Origin: DASQEH01 sp038239485
Lineage (GTDB): Bacteria > Actinomycetota > Actinomycetes > Propionibacteriales > Nocardioidaceae
Direction: 5' to 3'
Length of the DNA: 5,960 nucleotides
Assembly: GCA_038239485.1 (NCBI GenBank)
Contig: JBBSET010000097.1
Coordinates: 1-5,960 of the forward strand
Part shown: piece after piece, positions 5,625 through 5,960 of the stretch
How positions within the stretch are numbered: the stretch's first letter is position 1
Layout of the letters: each line of letters opens with the position of its first letter
Notes under the pieces: model-generated
Seen by the model: only the letters and a program-made list of their open reading frames with translations
The model's database searches: none
What the model was told of the DNA's origin: nothing
Made by a program: the position numbers and the translations under genes

Positions 5625-5960
5625 CGTGGCGCGATGTCCTGCTCGGCCACTGCGGCGAAGAGCGAGTCGTAGCCCTCGAGCCGTGGCAGGACCCACTGGC
5701 GCAGACCCTCCATCTCCAGGATCGTGCGGTGATCGGGGTTGTCCCAATCCATCGCCATCAACCGCTTGACCCACGGTCCGGTCCGCTCCTCGGGGACATC
5801 CGGGAGGGCTGTGAAGTTGCAGTGACTGTAGCTCGGCGACTCCCAGAAGACCTCGAAAGCACCGGGCATCAGCTCCTCGCGGCCGATGGCTACCCAGGTG
5901 TTGATGCCGATGGCCGCAGCGTCGGCACGGTCGTCGAGCACCGCTCGCAGCGCGTCCAGC
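5618..5960 (-). CDS. PhnD-like phosphate/phosphonate substrate-binding protein, partial (3' end)
   Basis: The C-terminal 113 or so residues of a gene that enters from the right edge; the frame is open to the edge, so the N-terminus is outside the window. The visible part reads LDALRAVLDDRADAAAIGIN, then TWVAIGREELMPGAFEVFW, then SPSYSHCNFTALPDVP. This is like the second lobe of PhnD-type phosphate/phosphite/phosphonate ABC-transporter binding proteins, where a DAAAID/N-type strand and an SPPYxHC-type loop line the ligand cleft. It ends EGYDSLFAAVAEQDIAPRW. I cannot see whether a signal peptide or lipobox exists, so export is unproven. Its stop overlaps the radical SAM start by 4 to 7 bases, marking a tight operon. 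Without transporter genes in view, it might serve as a transporter component or as a stand-alone ligand-binding protein working with the radical SAM enzyme. Confidence 0.7.
   Translation of the reverse strand, partial: LDALRAVLDDRADAAAIGINTWVAIGREELMPGAFEVFWESPSYSHCNFTALPDVPEERTGPWVKRLMAMDWDNPDHRTILEMEGLRQWVLPRLEGYDSLFAAVAEQDIAPRW

Noticed and set aside
4743..5672. 309-residue plus-strand frame opposite the radical SAM gene
   Set aside because: The minus strand carries the CxxxCxxC cluster motif and GGEP. The plus frame is its antisense shadow.
5625..5774. N-terminal extension of the radical SAM frame back to an ATG at 5774
   Set aside because: These 50 residues overlap the well-supported PhnD-like C-terminus, are Gly/Arg/Pro-rich without structure, and the ATG/GTG at 5624/5621 gives a normal coupled start.
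1..5960. CRISPR array, tRNA or rRNA
   Set aside because: No regularly spaced direct repeats with unique spacers were seen. The only tandem repeats are the 24-bp pair and the TCTCG run. No tRNA cloverleaf or rRNA signature was recognised.

Overview
The window comes from a high-GC actinobacterium. This is suggested by the strong G/C bias at third codon positions, the Shine-Dalgarno-like starts, and the product families (Dps, a secreted GHSQG lipase, a DoxX-like membrane protein). I cannot name the genus from sequence alone; a soil or environmental member of Propionibacteriales, Pseudonocardiales or a similar order would fit.

Left part (1-1650). The left edge holds a short open tail of an unrecognised reading frame. 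It is followed by an intact Dps ferritin-like gene on the minus strand (235-714). Upstream of dps, on the same strand, lies a decayed short-chain dehydrogenase/reductase (787-1481). It can be read from its nucleotide-binding glycine motif through the YSASK active site to its stop only by crossing at least four indels. A plus-strand gene for a secreted alpha/beta-hydrolase lipase (1647-2495) diverges from it.

Middle part (2496-3684). About 1.2 kb is mostly debris and non-coding DNA. It contains an imperfect 24-bp direct repeat pair with an embedded palindrome, four tandem TCTCG units, a short frameshifted C-terminal scrap of a SAM-dependent methyltransferase, and a DUF3237-like gene that stops about a third early. 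A region rich in inverted repeats follows (about 3278-3640), ending in a perfect 34-bp palindrome just upstream of the next gene. This region looks like structured RNA, possibly a 5' remnant of a group II intron. The pattern suggests an integration or decay hotspot.

Right part (3685-5960). A multi-pass DoxX-like membrane protein (plus strand) converges, with a 5-bp gap between stops, on a minus-strand operon. That operon encodes a PhnD-like phosphonate-type substrate-binding protein (entering from the right edge) and a radical SAM enzyme whose start overlaps the binding protein's stop. The radical SAM protein has an N-terminal segment that faintly resembles part of TusA. The close coupling of a binding-protein-like component with a radical SAM enzyme is the most functionally interesting point in the window; substrate and product cannot be told from this sequence.
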